Of a stretch of 21,049 bases of DNA, positions 1 to 7,215 are shown piece by piece (the first letter of the stretch is position 1; every line of letters starts with the position of its first letter). The DNA comes from Methanocalculus sp. MSAO_Arc2. GTDB taxonomy: Archaea; Halobacteriota; Methanomicrobia; Methanomicrobiales; Methanocorpusculaceae. The notes under the pieces are model-generated. The model saw only the letters and a list, made by a program, of their open reading frames with translations, was not told where the DNA came from and made no database searches. The translations under genes and the position numbers were made by a program. The stretch lies in the NCBI GenBank assembly GCA_003838065.1, contig QZAC01000027.1:1-21049 (forward strand), given 5' to 3'.

Positions 1-477
1 ATGGTAATTAACATTGTATACGCAGCCTCTCGCGCTTATCCAATGCTCACGTTTTACCATTAAAAATACTATGCTACACCATATGTAATATACATTGTGG
101 TGATGTGGAGGCGGCTGTATCACACCATTGAAATGGCGGGGATTAGCCTGTTTTCGATCCTAAAATCCTCCTCCTCCTCTCTTTTCGCATCTGCTATCTT
201 TCATCCCCACGGTATCAGACGATACAGCGAGGTCAATTATTATGCGGTATACAACAATCCCCTCATTCCGGAAGCATCCGATCCACCACCCGGTGTGAGA
301 TGGGGCCGTACCTCCCACCGCATACAATCGCACTCCACACCATATCCTACATACCCTCTATCCACTACATCTCCACCTCCCCATACACCCCTGCACCTCT
401 CCTCCCGGCGGATCATGCACCAGGTTCATTCCTACAGCGCATCCTTTTTCCGTCAGAAGATCTATTATCTCCTGAGT
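1..477. other. Long intergenic stretch, no supported gene
   Basis: No convincing gene is visible here. A plus-strand frame is open from 97 into the gene that starts at 478, but its conceptual product is rich in Ser, Pro, Thr, His and Tyr with no recognisable domain, and a second frame is open over 300-497. The stretch at about 350-410 is a C/T-rich tract low in purines, which by itself removes stop codons, so the open frames are probably compositional. An 8-bp inverted repeat (TATGCGGT at 241-248, ACCGCATA at 317-324) could close a long RNA or DNA stem, but chance is possible. I see no tRNA-like T-loop and no clear TATA box close to 478. Confidence 0.5.
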
Positions 478-978
478 ATGTGGTCTGCTGTCATTGATGC
501 CTTCTCAGAATCCCCCTCACAGCTCCGTGTCGTCCGTTTCCTCCTTGACAATGGATTTGGTGTCAATGCATCCGGACGTATAACCGCAAACGGAATCGAG
601 ATGCCGGCAACCCAGGTGGCGCGTGCAATCGGTGTCGATCGGCGTGTCGTGGACGCAACTGCCCGCAGCATTTTGAATAACGAATCACTCCGGCAGGTCT
701 TCTGCAACATCCGGGTAACACCGGATCTCTCGCAGGTCGCCGAAGCCCTCGGTCTTGCGATCATCACGCTGATTCCAAAAAATGCCGCTGACAAGCATAT
801 CGTGGCATCAGCAGTGAACATTCTTGCGGGCTATGACCTCTCGATCCGCCAGCTCTTTGTTACCGATCCAATCTATTCAGAAGAACCCAAACTTGTGATG
901 ATCATCGACGGACCCCTCCCGCATGGGGTGGCTGAAGACCTTCGTGAGCTGCCCCATGTTAAACGGATCATTCTCTGA
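478..978 (+). CDS. Predicted regulator of amino acid metabolism, ACT domain (COG2150-like)
   Basis: The product is 166 aa. The N-terminal part (about residues 1-85, starting MWSAVIDAF with SPSQLRVVRFLL soon after) looks like a small helical, probably DNA-binding, region. The C-terminal half (about 90-166, from ITLIPKNAADKHIVASAVN to LPHVKRIIL) has the beta-alpha-beta pattern of an ACT ligand-binding domain. This matches the archaeal COG2150 family by recall. ACT domains bind amino acids, so a role in sensing an amino acid is inferred from family, and the ligand is unknown. The start was placed at ATG 478 because family resemblance begins there and the open frame upstream is low-complexity; no good Shine-Dalgarno sequence precedes it. 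The stop codon lies at the edge of the 26-bp tandem repeat that follows. Confidence 0.72.
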   Translation: MWSAVIDAFSESPSQLRVVRFLLDNGFGVNASGRITANGIEMPATQVARAIGVDRRVVDATARSILNNESLRQVFCNIRVTPDLSQVAEALGLAIITLIPKNAADKHIVASAVNILAGYDLSIRQLFVTDPIYSEEPKLVMIIDGPLPHGVAEDLRELPHVKRIIL

Positions 979-1090
979 TCCTCGCAGAACAAACCATCCT
1001 CTGATCCTCGCAGAACAAACCATTCTCTGATCCTCGCAGAAAAGACCATCCTCTGATCTGATCCTCGAAATCGCACAATTCTCTAGTCGA
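970..1090. repeat. 26-bp tandem repeat array, three clean units plus degenerate tail
   Basis: Units lie at 970-995, 996-1021 and 1022-1047 and share the core CTCTGATCCTCGCAGAA. Units 1 and 2 differ only at their third base (ATT versus ATC). Unit 3 has ATT again and AAAAGACC instead of ACAAACC at its end. A fourth, damaged unit starts at 1048 with ATC and carries a 5-bp TGATC duplication, and a last fragment ATTCTCT begins near 1079. Within each unit TCTG and CAGA can pair around a 7-base loop. The array starts inside the last codons of the ACT-domain gene and sits between two convergent genes. Its function is unknown. Confidence 0.88.
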
Positions 1091-1116
1091 AGTGTTGTAT
1101 GGACGCATTCCCTTGT

Positions 1117-1719
1117 TTATCGTCGAAAAAGTTCCATCAGAAGAGCAAGCCTGAAGGTCCGTTTCCGCTTCTTCCGCGGGAGATCAACTATCTTCATCAT
1201 CCGCTCTTCAATATGCATGACCTGATCTCCTTTTACGAGATTATCAGCATGAGCGACTATCTGTTCTGCCAGCGTCTCCGGCATGCAGTTCCGTGGGGGA
1301 AGGCCAAGCAGTATACATTCATCAGCCGTCTGGCCCGCCCCGAGATGCCGCTCCACTATCTGTGCGATATTCTCAGGCAGTCCGAGGTCCCGGCAGATAT
1401 CTCCCCCGATGATTGAATGATCAAGGCCATGACTCTGTGATCGTCCGATATCATGGAGCAATGCACCACACGTGGTCTCACCTCTACAGACAGCCTGATC
1501 ACCGGTATACTCATCCACAACCGATCTGACCGTATGCGAATGGGCAACCACCTTCTTTGAGCATCCCGATGCGATCAGAAGATCAAGACAATCCTGCTCA
1601 GAGACAAAATCATGATCACCAGTACAACCGGGGTCAGGAGCAGACTGTCGATTCAAACCCTGACCGGGACCAGTCCCTGAACCGAAAAATGAGTTGGGAT
1701 TGTTGATTGGGCCAGCCAT
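1117..1719 (-). CDS. HD-domain metal-dependent phosphohydrolase-like protein (TIGR00295-like)
   Basis: The protein is 200 aa. Metal-binding residues of the HD superfamily are visible: H60, the H89-D90 doublet in ALLHDIGRS, H101 in GLDHSIIGG, H125 in VERHLGAG and D159 in IVAHADN. It resembles the archaeal TIGR00295 family, whose substrate is not known to me. The first 38 residues (Gly, Pro and Asn rich) lie upstream of the usual family start near SEQDCLDLL; no better ATG, GTG or TTG exists close to the domain, so ATG 1719 is kept. The C-terminus is very basic (PRKKRKRTFR). It is the last gene of the minus-strand run and begins 33 bp after the stop of the TFE gene, so it is probably cotranscribed with it. 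Confidence 0.78.
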   Translation of the reverse strand: MAGPINNPNSFFGSGTGPGQGLNRQSAPDPGCTGDHDFVSEQDCLDLLIASGCSKKVVAHSHTVRSVVDEYTGDQAVCRGETTCGALLHDIGRSQSHGLDHSIIGGDICRDLGLPENIAQIVERHLGAGQTADECILLGLPPRNCMPETLAEQIVAHADNLVKGDQVMHIEERMMKIVDLPRKKRKRTFRLALLMELFRR

Positions 1720-1752
1720 TACTTCAGTACAATCATCCAGGGGATTTTTCTG

Positions 1753-2268
1753 TCATCTAAGAGATTCTTCTATCGCATCCAGCCTTTTCCGAAGCGTGGA
1801 TACAAGCATTTCATTATCAAAATGGGAGAGCGATACATCGCAGTTTGTACAGAAGAAATCAATTGGCACCGCATCGTTAAATGTATGCAATGCACCGCAT
1901 GTCCTGCAGGTATAGAAATCATTCTCTTCTTCATACTTCAGACGGATGGCGAGTTTCTCTCTCACTCTCTCCAGTTCTTCTGCAAGAATAGAATTGAGGT
2001 TGTCAAGTCTCAGATGCCAGAGATATGTAAGCCAGCCGGTCTCATTATCCTTCACTCTCCTGTATTCGGCAAGTCTTCGTTCATACAGAGAATAGAGAGT
2101 ATGCCTGACCGAATTCAGGTTGATCTCGGTGATTTCAGCAAGCTCCTCGTCGCTATGCTCTCCGGTATCAGGAAACTTCCTGAGGAGCCTGATCCCCTCA
2201 TCTCCGACAAGACGAAGGAAATATGCATGGATTGGCGATATCTGCAGAAGATCTTCCACATCTTTCAT
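1753..2268 (-). CDS. tfe: Transcription initiation factor E subunit alpha (TFE)
   Basis: TFE helps the archaeal RNA polymerase open promoters and stabilises the preinitiation complex with TBP and TFB. The 171-aa product matches the usual architecture and length. An N-terminal extended winged helix occupies about residues 1-85 (LLRKFPDTGEHSDEELAEIT, then NSVRHTLYSLYERRLAEYRR). A charged helical linker covers about 95-120. A C-terminal zinc ribbon follows, with one CxxC pair in FYTCRTCGALH and a second in DFFCTNCDVSLSHFDN. The ATG overlaps the stop of the upstream ATP-grasp gene by 4 bp (ATGA), pointing to translational coupling. Confidence 0.95.
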   Translation of the reverse strand: MKDVEDLLQISPIHAYFLRLVGDEGIRLLRKFPDTGEHSDEELAEITEINLNSVRHTLYSLYERRLAEYRRVKDNETGWLTYLWHLRLDNLNSILAEELERVREKLAIRLKYEEENDFYTCRTCGALHTFNDAVPIDFFCTNCDVSLSHFDNEMLVSTLRKRLDAIEESLR

Positions 2269-3341
2269 TGTCCAAGGTATGGGCGGATGATATTAATATG
2301 GTTATCCAGCATGCAGAGGGCATGGTCCCGTGACTCCCCGTACCCAAAGACGCTGACAACCGCATCACCAGCATTGAATTCTGTCCCCGGTGGCGGAATA
2401 TCACAAATGATCGGAGCAAACCTCACAAGGTTTGATCGGATCATGAAATCCTTGTCTGCAAAGAGGATCCGGCGTGCAGCATACCGGCGTGCGTCCGGCC
2501 GCTTCACCGGAAGAATTCCTGCACATGCATCCATATGAAGTGAAAAAAGGTTCAGACCGGTTGATCCCTCGACAGTATCAAGCGTCGCCTGGAACCTTGG
2601 ATTCACCTCAATAGCTACCACTGAATCCGACAGTACAAAATCAACGCCAATTGATCCGACACAGCCGCTTGCCGCAACAATATGTTCGGCAACAGCCATC
2701 ATCTCGCCGGCGAGCGGATGATCGCAGGGAGTAATCGAGCCGGCAAACCCATAGCAAGACGGACCATTTCCCCTCAGTATCTGCTCATTTGCAGCAACGG
2801 CGACCGCTCTTTTTCCATCTGAAATACAGGAGACGCTCGCTGGCATGCCAGACACAAACTGCTGGCTGATGTAGGGGAGATCAATTGTGGAGATCCAGGC
2901 TTCTTTTTCTTCAGACGAACGGACAACTGCGTTTCTCCAGCCGCCGGCACCCGTTTTTGGCTTCATCATCACCGGATACTCATCATCACCGGCAAGGCCC
3001 GGGTGCAGCACAGAATGCTCTTCAAAAAACGTCTGCATCTCGGATTTATCAAGAAACCTCCGCATCATTCCGGGGGCGGTACCGGCGCGCGGGATACCGG
3101 GGCAGATCTCATGCTCCGCCCCGGAGGTGAGTACAAGATGATCAACCGTATTCCGTGAGCAGATCTCTGCAATAGCACCGGAAATATCTGCCAGCTCCTC
3201 AAAACGTTCAGCATCATCAACACACCACTCGAGATCAAGATCACAGAAATGATCTACCGCGCAGACACGATACCCTGCCCTTCGGGCAGATCGGGCCACA
3301 TGCCGCGTGGCATACCCTGCAATCAGTACAGTCTCCCTCAC
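2265..3341 (-). CDS. ATP-grasp domain protein, probable carboxylate-amine ligase (COG2232-like)
   Basis: The 358-aa protein begins with a Rossmann-like preATP-grasp segment (MRETVLIAGYATRHVARSAR). The central region (about 125-260) resembles an ATP-grasp fold: PVMMKPKTGAGGWRNAVV looks like the phosphate-binding lysine and glycine loop, and FVLSDSVVAIEVNPRFQAT carries the E-x-N-P-R metal-binding motif typical of the superfamily. Such enzymes join a carboxylate to an amine or thiol using ATP; the substrates here are unknown. The start is GTG, overlapping the trm56 stop as GTGA, and its own stop overlaps the tfe start by 4 bp. The gene is thus locked between a tRNA-modification gene and a basal transcription factor gene. 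Confidence 0.8.
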   Translation of the reverse strand: MRETVLIAGYATRHVARSARRAGYRVCAVDHFCDLDLEWCVDDAERFEELADISGAIAEICSRNTVDHLVLTSGAEHEICPGIPRAGTAPGMMRRFLDKSEMQTFFEEHSVLHPGLAGDDEYPVMMKPKTGAGGWRNAVVRSSEEKEAWISTIDLPYISQQFVSGMPASVSCISDGKRAVAVAANEQILRGNGPSCYGFAGSITPCDHPLAGEMMAVAEHIVAASGCVGSIGVDFVLSDSVVAIEVNPRFQATLDTVEGSTGLNLFSLHMDACAGILPVKRPDARRYAARRILFADKDFMIRSNLVRFAPIICDIPPPGTEFNAGDAVVSVFGYGESRDHALCMLDNHINIIRPYLGQ

Positions 3342-3862
3342 CGTCCCACCATTTCTTTGCCCCTTTCTGTCGGGATGACAGATATCTCGGGTTCAGTAAA
3401 CTCAAAATCAAGTTCCCGCCCCTCAAAAAGCCTGTCCAGAAAGATAGCAAGACTTGCTATCTCTGAGTGCGGCTGGTTTGTGACTGCGACATTATAGTCA
3501 GAAAGACCATATATCTCACCCGGGACTTTCTCTGCTCCAACAATGACCAGCACCTGATCGGATTGCCGGATCTCGCTGATTACCTGCTGGATGGGAATGC
3601 CGTACATCGTGAGATGCACGACACAGCCACCGGATTCCTTGAACAGGCGAATACAGGAGCGCCATGAAACCTTACCTTCTACAAAAAAGGATCCCCCGAA
3701 CCGTCGTGCCACACCTATAATGCTCTCGACAACACCAGGGTCATCTGCTGCAAGGTACATTCCCTGTGCACCGAGTGCACGCCCGGTCAGGCCGACATGC
3801 GTTGTCACACGCTGGTCACGATCATGCCGGTGCCCGATTCTGAGAATGGCAGCATCGACCAT
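3338..3862 (-). CDS. trm56: tRNA (cytidine(56)-2'-O)-methyltransferase, aTrm56
   Basis: aTrm56 is an archaeal SPOUT-class enzyme that 2'-O-methylates C56 in the T-loop of tRNA with S-adenosylmethionine. The 174-aa product has the typical N-terminus (ILRIGHRHDRDQRVTTHVGL), and the trefoil-knot cofactor region is recognisable in CVVHLTMYGIPI, VLVIVGAEKVPGEIY and YNVAVTNQPHSEIASLAIFLDRL. The ATG at 3862 is preceded by GGGAGG on the minus strand, a good ribosome-binding site. It begins 5 bp after the stop of the winged-helix gene and overlaps the ATP-grasp gene by 4 bp. Length and motifs fit the family well. Confidence 0.94.
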   Translation of the reverse strand: MVDAAILRIGHRHDRDQRVTTHVGLTGRALGAQGMYLAADDPGVVESIIGVARRFGGSFFVEGKVSWRSCIRLFKESGGCVVHLTMYGIPIQQVISEIRQSDQVLVIVGAEKVPGEIYGLSDYNVAVTNQPHSEIASLAIFLDRLFEGRELDFEFTEPEISVIPTERGKEMVGR

Positions 3863-3867
3863 CCCGA

Positions 3868-4143
3868 TCAGTCCTCCCGCCTCAGTTTTATGACGCCATT
3901 GTCAATTGTTACCGGAAGGTCCTGCGTATACCGGATCGAACAGGCAAACAGCATCTCTGAGAGCTCAAGCGGCTTCAGGCATCCATCAGACTCTGTGATA
4001 AGCAGATACCACTTCAATCGTTCAACTGAAGCTATGACGGCTGCTTTTGAATACCCGGTGACATGCTGAACAGCTGCAACAGTATCCACTTCTCCAATGG
4101 TAATCCGGTGGTAGATGTCCCAGTCGACCTCTTCATCTTTCAC
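3868..4143 (-). CDS. Small winged-helix (MarR-like) protein
   Basis: The product is 91 aa. Residues about 8-65 look like a helix-turn-helix: TIGEVDTVAAVQHVTGYSKAAVIASVERLKWYLLI has the helix-turn-recognition-helix spacing of winged-helix proteins. The remainder is a short strand-rich tail. Whether it binds DNA, RNA or protein cannot be seen. The only early in-frame start is GTG at 4143, because an in-frame stop lies two codons upstream; no Shine-Dalgarno precedes it, and a TATA-like GATATATT about 29 bp upstream suggests a leaderless start. It heads the minus-strand run trm56, ATP-grasp, tfe, HD. Confidence 0.65.
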   Translation of the reverse strand: MKDEEVDWDIYHRITIGEVDTVAAVQHVTGYSKAAVIASVERLKWYLLITESDGCLKPLELSEMLFACSIRYTQDLPVTIDNGVIKLRRED

Positions 4144-4151
4144 ACACTATT

Positions 4152-4571
4152 ATGGATCTAAAAAGGACAATATATCTTGTGACCCATAATGCCACCCTCT
4201 TTGAGATAGCAGATGAGCTTCTTGAATATGCAGGTGAAGATGAGTTCCGGCTGGCACGCGCCATTGCAGGACTTGATCAAGAGATCAGATCCCAACTCCT
4301 TGTGTCAGATTTTCTCAATGCGTACCAGGTATACATCTATGCATTCTCAGAAGAACCTTCAGCGATGATCACCGACCGCCTCCTCCTTCAACCGGCATCC
4401 AGTCTTGAAAGAGGGGTCTTTCTTGAGGAGATTGACCTTTATGAACTCTATTTCCTGGTAGAGGGAGAAACACCGGCGATCCAGATCCGCTGCGATGATG
4501 ACATCATTGCCACATTCAAGGGTAAAAATGGCCTCCAGGCTGCCATACGGTATACAGAAGAGCTGGAGTAG
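4152..4571 (+). CDS. Uncharacterised acidic protein
   Basis: The 139-aa product is not recognised. It is acidic, without a signal peptide or membrane segment. It appears mostly helical in the first half (LFEIADELLEYAGEDEFRLARAIAGL) and alternates strands and helices later (RGVFLEEIDLYELYFLVEG, then IQIRCDDDIIATFKGKNGL). The frame is complete and has the codon character of its neighbours, so it is probably a real gene. The ATG at 4152 has no ribosome-binding site; an in-frame GTG at 4179 preceded by AAGGA is an alternative start. It starts 8 bp from the divergent winged-helix gene and ends 1 bp before the convergent stop of the UPF0280 gene. Confidence 0.6.
   Translation: MDLKRTIYLVTHNATLFEIADELLEYAGEDEFRLARAIAGLDQEIRSQLLVSDFLNAYQVYIYAFSEEPSAMITDRLLLQPASSLERGVFLEEIDLYELYFLVEGETPAIQIRCDDDIIATFKGKNGLQAAIRYTEELE
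4169..4176 (-). promoter_or_regulatory. Candidate TATA box for the trm56-tfe operon
   Basis: On the minus strand the bases read GATATATT, centred about 29 bp upstream of the GTG at 4143. That is the distance expected if transcription starts at the start codon (leaderless mRNA), which would explain the missing Shine-Dalgarno sequence. The box lies inside the first codons of the divergent gene at 4152. Inferred from spacing only. Confidence 0.4.
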
Positions 4572-4572
4572 A

Positions 4573-5271
4573 TCAGATCCCCCGGGTGATCAGCCCGAAA
4601 TCAACCCTGGCAGGCACAATCTCAGGAACCGATCCAAACGAATAAAGTGTATCTGAAAAGATCGCGACTGCCCCGCGAGCAGACGACCCGGCAAGGGTAT
4701 CAAATGCTGATAGATCATCTGGTGTTAGCTTGTTGCAGAGCGCAGTCGCCCAGGCGTCTGCTCCAGATACATGAGACGAAAAGACCGTGACAGCATCTGC
4801 AGACCCAAGCGAAATCGAGTGTCCGATTGTTGCGGATGAGGTACAGACACCACAGATTTCCTCGACAGGTGGGATTAAATAGGCCCTTTTGCTCCCTGTT
4901 CCAGAATAGATCCCGATCCTCAGCGTCCGGTCTGAAAAAAGCGCAATATCGCCCCCGTTATCAACGACACCAAACAAAGCGCCAGCCTCCTGCATCGCCT
5001 CCACTCCGGACCATGCTATTGTTCCGGCAACTGCTGCCATCGGGCCGACATCTGCTTCATATGCGGCATCTACCATCCGCCGGATCACGGGATCATAAAA
5101 CCCGGGATCATAGGGATCAAACGTTGATAAAAAGAAAGGATCTGCAGAGACCACCATCTCTATCACCTGCCGGGCATCCATAATCGCCTGCTTTGCTGCC
5201 TCGATATGATCAAGTTGATCGGCCAGGATTGTCGTAACCGTCTGCCTGAACTGGAAATGCTCCCGGATCAT
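4573..5271 (-). CDS. UPF0280 family protein (ApbE-like, COG2122)
   Basis: The 232-aa product starts MIREHFQFRQT, the usual family start, and contains AGTIAWSGVEAMQEAG, VVDNGGDIALF and GVCTSSATIGHS, all characteristic of UPF0280, a family distantly related to the flavin-transferring ApbE proteins. Its biochemical role is not settled. As I recall, the family occurs beside DUF39 and NIL-ferredoxin genes in methanogens, as here, which suggests a helper role in sulfide-dependent homocysteine formation. The frame is open upstream to 5421, but ATG 5271 is chosen because it overlaps the ferredoxin stop by 4 bp (ATGA) and matches the family start. Confidence 0.87.
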   Translation of the reverse strand: MIREHFQFRQTVTTILADQLDHIEAAKQAIMDARQVIEMVVSADPFFLSTFDPYDPGFYDPVIRRMVDAAYEADVGPMAAVAGTIAWSGVEAMQEAGALFGVVDNGGDIALFSDRTLRIGIYSGTGSKRAYLIPPVEEICGVCTSSATIGHSISLGSADAVTVFSSHVSGADAWATALCNKLTPDDLSAFDTLAGSSARGAVAIFSDTLYSFGSVPEIVPARVDFGLITRGI

Positions 5272-5654
5272 TGCCTGATGGAGAGCGCCTGGTGTGGACA
5301 GGCGGGAACGCACCTGCCACACAGGATGCACCGGTCCTCTTCGATCCGGAGATGGAATGCAGGATCTAATGAGAACACCTCCTGCGGACATATGCTCAGG
5401 CAGGCACCACATTCGACACATTCGTGATCATCATGAACCACGGCATTTTCAATCGTTTTGACCTCCACACCAAGCTCGGTAAACCGATTGGAAATTCTGT
5501 CAAGTTCATGTTCTGGAATATCGATCAGCACCCAGCCTTCATTTGCATCGATATGAGCCCGTTCGACATTGATCAACACCCCTGTCTCAAGGACAACCTG
5601 TGCAATGAGCGGGTGCCGGACAACACTTCTCTGTATAATGAGCAGGAGCTTCAT
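5268..5654 (-). CDS. NIL domain plus 2[4Fe-4S] ferredoxin protein (homocysteine formation)
   Basis: The 128-aa protein has an N-terminal NIL domain (about 1-72), a small ligand-binding fold also found in methionine ABC transporters. Two ferredoxin motifs follow: C79-C82-C85-C89 and C109-C112-C115-C119, so two [4Fe-4S] clusters are expected. Its Methanosarcina acetivorans homologue (MA1822, from memory) acts with the DUF39 protein in making homocysteine from aspartate semialdehyde and sulfide, probably as the electron donor. ATG 5654 overlaps the DUF39 stop by 4 bp and sits 6 bases after GAGGTG. An in-frame GTG at 5663 lies inside that ribosome-binding site and is less likely. Confidence 0.9.
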   Translation of the reverse strand: MKLLLIIQRSVVRHPLIAQVVLETGVLINVERAHIDANEGWVLIDIPEHELDRISNRFTELGVEVKTIENAVVHDDHECVECGACLSICPQEVFSLDPAFHLRIEEDRCILCGRCVPACPHQALSIRQ

Positions 5655-7162
5655 GACTGCCACCTCGAAATGAGTTTTCCGAGATCAACCGCATGTAATA
5701 TCCCAATAACCCGGTAATCAGGATTAATAACCGGAAGCGCACTGATATTATGCTGTTTGAGCCGGTGTGCCGCAACATCCACCGGCTCATCCGGAGCAAC
5801 CACGATCACGTTTTTCGTCATGATCTCAGAGACTTTGAGGGCTTCACCATCACGAAGGACTGACTTTGAAACGTCATACGTTGTGATTATCCCAACAAGC
5901 TTCTCCTGCGCATCGATCACCGGCAGATGGTTCGTCTCGCCTTTGAGGAGTTTTCGTGCCGCAGTCTTCACCAGCTCATCTTCTGTGATGGTGACAACAT
6001 GCGGATCCATAATCTCGCGCACCTGTGGCGTCTGGCGCGTCTCTCTCATCGGACGATTTGTTTTCTCAAAATTGATCGGGCGCGTCGGGAGAGCAGGCAG
6101 AAATATCCCGTCTTCCACCCTCTTCTTCAGTTCAAGAGCGATATCCCGGGCATGACTGAAACTGGAGAGAGAAGATGTGCGAACCTGCTGACCATCGATC
6201 TCGACCATACCGCTCTTCAGCTCGGCATATGTAACCGTTTTCACCACAGGCCGGTCTCTCCTCGGGATACCATAATCAACAATTGAGGTTACCAGATCTT
6301 CATCCCGTACTGCTGTGTTTTTAACAATATCTGTATTCAGCACAGGAAACGCCATCCCGATCCCGACATAGAGCGTGACGCCATAACCGGTGAAACTTGC
6401 AGCACGGAGATGATCCGGACTCATGGAGTTGAGATCCCCGCTGACCATAAGATTCGCAAAACCGTTTGAGGGTGAACTCTGTGTCCCTTCTCCGACAATG
6501 ACCCCGGTTCCCCCACCAAGAAAGATCGGAACGCCGGATCCGGTAAGGGAGAGGCGGGGATCATTGGCAAGGGGAGAGAGAACGCCTGCCCCCGAGTATG
6601 AAATATTACCCATCTGTGGCAGAAGCATCCCCATATAGGTGTTCAGGGTGCGATCAGACCGGTTTGTAACAGCATTATACCGCTGGTATGCGTTTCGTGG
6701 GTTCACCATCACCGCCTGGTTCAGGTCTCCGAGCAAAAGTTCGGTTCTGATCGTTCTCCTGGGATAGCAGTCTGTCCCTTTCGAGATGGCACGAAGCTCA
6801 ATCTGCCTTCCTGAGACGAGATCCTCGATGACATGTGCCCCTCCATACCCTGCCCCTTCGGTCGTGGACTCCTGGGTGGCACCAATATAGGCATCGACAG
6901 CAGCGATCCCTGCATAAGCCTCAACATCATTAAGCCAGATACGCTCCATCCTGATCGGGGGATCTGCATGCCCGAAATTGAAGAATGCACCTGATGAGCA
7001 CATCGCACCGAAGGTACCGGTGGTCACCACATCGACCTCCCGAAGCGCATCTTCCTCGCCCAGCTCAGCGACGATATCAGGCATCTCCTCAGCAGTGACA
7101 ACAACGGCACTTCCATCGCGAATTCTCAGATATATCTCATCGATGGACTTTTCCATACGCAT
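5651..7162 (-). CDS. DUF39/COG1900 homocysteine biosynthesis protein with two CBS domains
   Basis: The 503-aa protein has an N-terminal DUF39 region (about 1-370) with typical stretches VVTTGTFGAMCSSGAFFNFG, GAGYGGAHVIEDLVSG and SGVPIFLGGGTGVIVGEGTQ. Cysteines at 55 and 132 sit where the family has conserved, functionally important cysteines. Two C-terminal CBS domains follow (from about 385, VREIMDPHVVTITEDEL, and about 445, VSEIMTKNVIVVAPDEP), which usually bind adenine nucleotides and may regulate activity. The M. acetivorans homologue (MA1821, from memory) is needed to make homocysteine from aspartate semialdehyde and sulfide. GGGGGAG lies 4 bases before ATG 7162; a second in-frame ATG at 7156 is possible. 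First gene of a three-gene operon. Confidence 0.92.
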   Translation of the reverse strand: MRMEKSIDEIYLRIRDGSAVVVTAEEMPDIVAELGEEDALREVDVVTTGTFGAMCSSGAFFNFGHADPPIRMERIWLNDVEAYAGIAAVDAYIGATQESTTEGAGYGGAHVIEDLVSGRQIELRAISKGTDCYPRRTIRTELLLGDLNQAVMVNPRNAYQRYNAVTNRSDRTLNTYMGMLLPQMGNISYSGAGVLSPLANDPRLSLTGSGVPIFLGGGTGVIVGEGTQSSPSNGFANLMVSGDLNSMSPDHLRAASFTGYGVTLYVGIGMAFPVLNTDIVKNTAVRDEDLVTSIVDYGIPRRDRPVVKTVTYAELKSGMVEIDGQQVRTSSLSSFSHARDIALELKKRVEDGIFLPALPTRPINFEKTNRPMRETRQTPQVREIMDPHVVTITEDELVKTAARKLLKGETNHLPVIDAQEKLVGIITTYDVSKSVLRDGEALKVSEIMTKNVIVVAPDEPVDVAAHRLKQHNISALPVINPDYRVIGILHAVDLGKLISRWQS

Positions 7163-7192
7163 TATACTCCCCCTGCATTAAAAAAGGCTCCT

Positions 7193-7215
7193 TATTATTA
7201 TTGAAGGTAATAATA
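7193..7215. promoter_or_regulatory. Inverted repeat in a divergent promoter region
   Basis: TATTATTA (7193-7200) and TAATAATA (7208-7215) form a perfect 8-bp inverted repeat around TTGAAGG. It sits in the 97-bp gap between the divergent DUF39 and NIF3-like genes. AT-rich TATA-like sequence is present on both strands here, about 30-45 bp from each start codon. It may hold two overlapping promoters or a regulator operator; simple AT richness could also create the symmetry. Confidence 0.4.

Noticed and set aside
1..60. ATGGTAA at 1-7 and TTACCAT at 54-60 as inverted repeat ends
   Set aside because: Seven bases at the arbitrary window edge with no transposase or target duplication; most likely chance.
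97..477. N-terminal extension of the ACT-domain protein to a start at 97
   Set aside because: The extension is low-complexity, unlike any domain, and the family start coincides with ATG 478.
300..497. 65-codon plus-strand frame
   Set aside because: It lies within the C/T-rich tract that lacks stops by composition and overlaps the real gene start.
970..1090. CRISPR array
   Set aside because: Repeats are directly adjacent with no unique spacers and no cas genes are nearby.
1099..1416. 105-codon plus-strand frame
   Set aside because: It is antisense to the HD-domain gene, which has clear metal-binding motifs.
1822..2538. 238-codon plus-strand frame
   Set aside because: It is antisense to tfe and the ATP-grasp gene, both recognisable by motifs.
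5272..5421. Upstream extension of the UPF0280 gene
   Set aside because: It overlaps the ferredoxin cysteine motifs in another frame; the ATGA overlap at 5271 and the family start favour the shorter form.
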